Shown: positions 63,347-64,000 of the stretch, one piece after another
Layout: every line of letters begins with the position of its first letter
Position numbering within the stretch: position 1 is the first letter of the stretch
Assembly (NCBI RefSeq): GCF_013306565.1
Contig: NZ_PZPO01000001.1
Coordinates: 124,001-188,000 of the forward strand
DNA: 64,000 nt
Direction: 5' to 3'
Source: Hyphomicrobium sulfonivorans
GTDB taxonomy: Bacteria > Pseudomonadota > Alphaproteobacteria > Rhizobiales > Hyphomicrobiaceae
Notes under the pieces: model-generated
Database searches by the model: none
Seen by the model: the letters and a program-made list of their open reading frames with translations, nothing else
What the model was told of the DNA's origin: nothing
Position numbers and translations under genes: made by a program

Positions 63347-64000
63347 TCAGAAGTTGATGAACGCGCCGAACACGACGGTCGACAGACCCTTCGTCTCGAT
63401 GCCGGGCAGATCGACATCATGGTCGCGATAGCGCAGCCATACGGACATTGCAGCTGCGTCGATCTCCTGTACGACACCGAAGCCCCAGAAGGTGGTCTCG
63501 GAGCCCTTGAGGACTCGTGCTGTATCATCAGCCGGGTTCAACGGCGTGCCACCGTCATTGATGAGCAACGCGCCATCGTACGACTTGAGCACTTCGCCAT
63601 AAGGTATCGTCTTGCCGATCGACGTCAGACCAAGACGCACGCCGCTCTTGAAGTACCAGGTATTGGTGACAGGATTGTCCTGCGGATTCGGGCTCTGATC
63701 CAGACGCGCCCAAACACCCTGGGCAAACCAGCCCGATGGATTGTGCTGCGTATAGATGCTGGCCTGAACGTACTTCAGGTTGCCCTGCGGCGGTGCACCC
63801 TTGGCGGAGTTCGTCGTTTCCGAGTACGTAACGACGCCCTTCAGAGTGAAGTCGCCGTGGGTATTGATGTATCGGCCAGCAACGGCGGCGTTGTCATCGT
63901 CGCCCCACGATGCGGAGGCGGAGAAGCCGTGCAGCGTCGGCGTATCGTAACGGACGATATTGAGCGGCACGCCGTTGCAATCGCCCGGTCCACCACCGTA
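63347..64000 (-). CDS. Outer-membrane porin, C-terminal part (cut by window)
   Basis: The frame stays open to the right edge, so the start is outside; 217 residues are seen. Alternating strands such as HGFSASASWGDDDNAAVAGRY, TWYFKSGVRLGLTSIG and MSVWLRYRDHDVDLPG, and a terminal Phe (VFGAFINF), fit a trimeric porin of Hyphomicrobiales. The visible CNG near the start resembles the loop of these porins. It converges on the sulfonate operon. Confidence 0.88.
   Translation of the reverse strand, partial: YGGGPGDCNGVPLNIVRYDTPTLHGFSASASWGDDDNAAVAGRYINTHGDFTLKGVVTYSETTNSAKGAPPQGNLKYVQASIYTQHNPSGWFAQGVWARLDQSPNPQDNPVTNTWYFKSGVRLGLTSIGKTIPYGEVLKSYDGALLINDGGTPLNPADDTARVLKGSETTFWGFGVVQEIDAAAMSVWLRYRDHDVDLPGIETKGLSTVVFGAFINF

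Noticed and set aside
1-64000. CRISPR arrays, insertion sequences, prophage or toxin-antitoxin loci
   Set aside because: No spaced repeats, transposase, integrase or toxin-antitoxin signatures were seen.

Overview
The window is GC-rich DNA from a Gram-negative alphaproteobacterium, most likely of the order Hyphomicrobiales (inference). The evidence is the block DUF2948-hisD-UPF0262-low-Mr phosphatase with maf-yacG nearby, a small heat-shock gene followed by DUF1150, a complex I NDUFA9-type protein, a SigF/NrsF-type sigma/anti-sigma pair and MutL with an endonuclease motif. There is no phage, plasmid, CRISPR or insertion-sequence signal. Genus cannot be fixed from the sequence alone.

Layout. 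1-8.9 kb: the 3' end of an MdtB/C-like RND pump, an ECF sigma factor with its membrane anti-sigma factor (two cysteines 50 residues apart), a DoxX protein and a second RND adaptor/pump pair. 9-13.3 kb: cobalamin lower-ligand synthesis and nucleotide-loop assembly (bluB, cobU, cobS, cobC, cobT) with an unidentified membrane protein. 13.5-18.9 kb: a zinc-limitation locus. Zur is divergent from a COG0523 zinc chaperone-DUF1826-folE operon across a perfect palindrome, and the same palindrome recurs before a small secreted Cys/His protein. 18.9-24.2 kb: DUF454, a TonB-dependent receptor and a convergent DUF3649-PepSY-DUF3325 operon, together a probable ferric-siderophore module. 24.6-31.6 kb: tRNA-Phe, yacG, maf, a translationally coupled Crp-like regulator and class III cyclase, then the conserved hisD block. 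32-45 kb: a GAF-PAS-GGDEF-EAL protein, polysaccharide genes, recR, an aldehyde dehydrogenase/isochorismatase/DUF779 set, mutL and ppa. 45-50.7 kb: a paired M16 protease operon, a heat-shock gene with a good RpoH promoter, DUF1150, an NDUFA9-like protein and tRNA-Leu. 51-56.6 kb: btuBFCD behind a complete cobalamin riboswitch. 56.7-64 kb: a methyltransferase, a truncated luciferase-like oxidoreductase joined tail-to-tail to a decayed autotransporter, an AT-rich gap, an ssuD-COG4529-amidohydrolase operon and the end of a porin.

How it fits together. The cell appears to import corrinoids (btuBFCD) and also to make dimethylbenzimidazole and attach it (bluB, cobTUSC); no corrin-ring genes lie here. 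The zinc locus links Zur, a metallochaperone and zinc-dependent FolE, matching the ZagA-FolE partnership known in Bacillus. The cyclase and Crp-like protein look like a self-contained cAMP signalling pair.

Items most worth a second look: a 41-nt two-stem hairpin that occurs twice with compensatory stem changes (28166-28206 and 40377-40417), the Zur-linked secreted protein, the shared breakpoint near 57838, and the heat-shock leader that may be an RNA thermometer.
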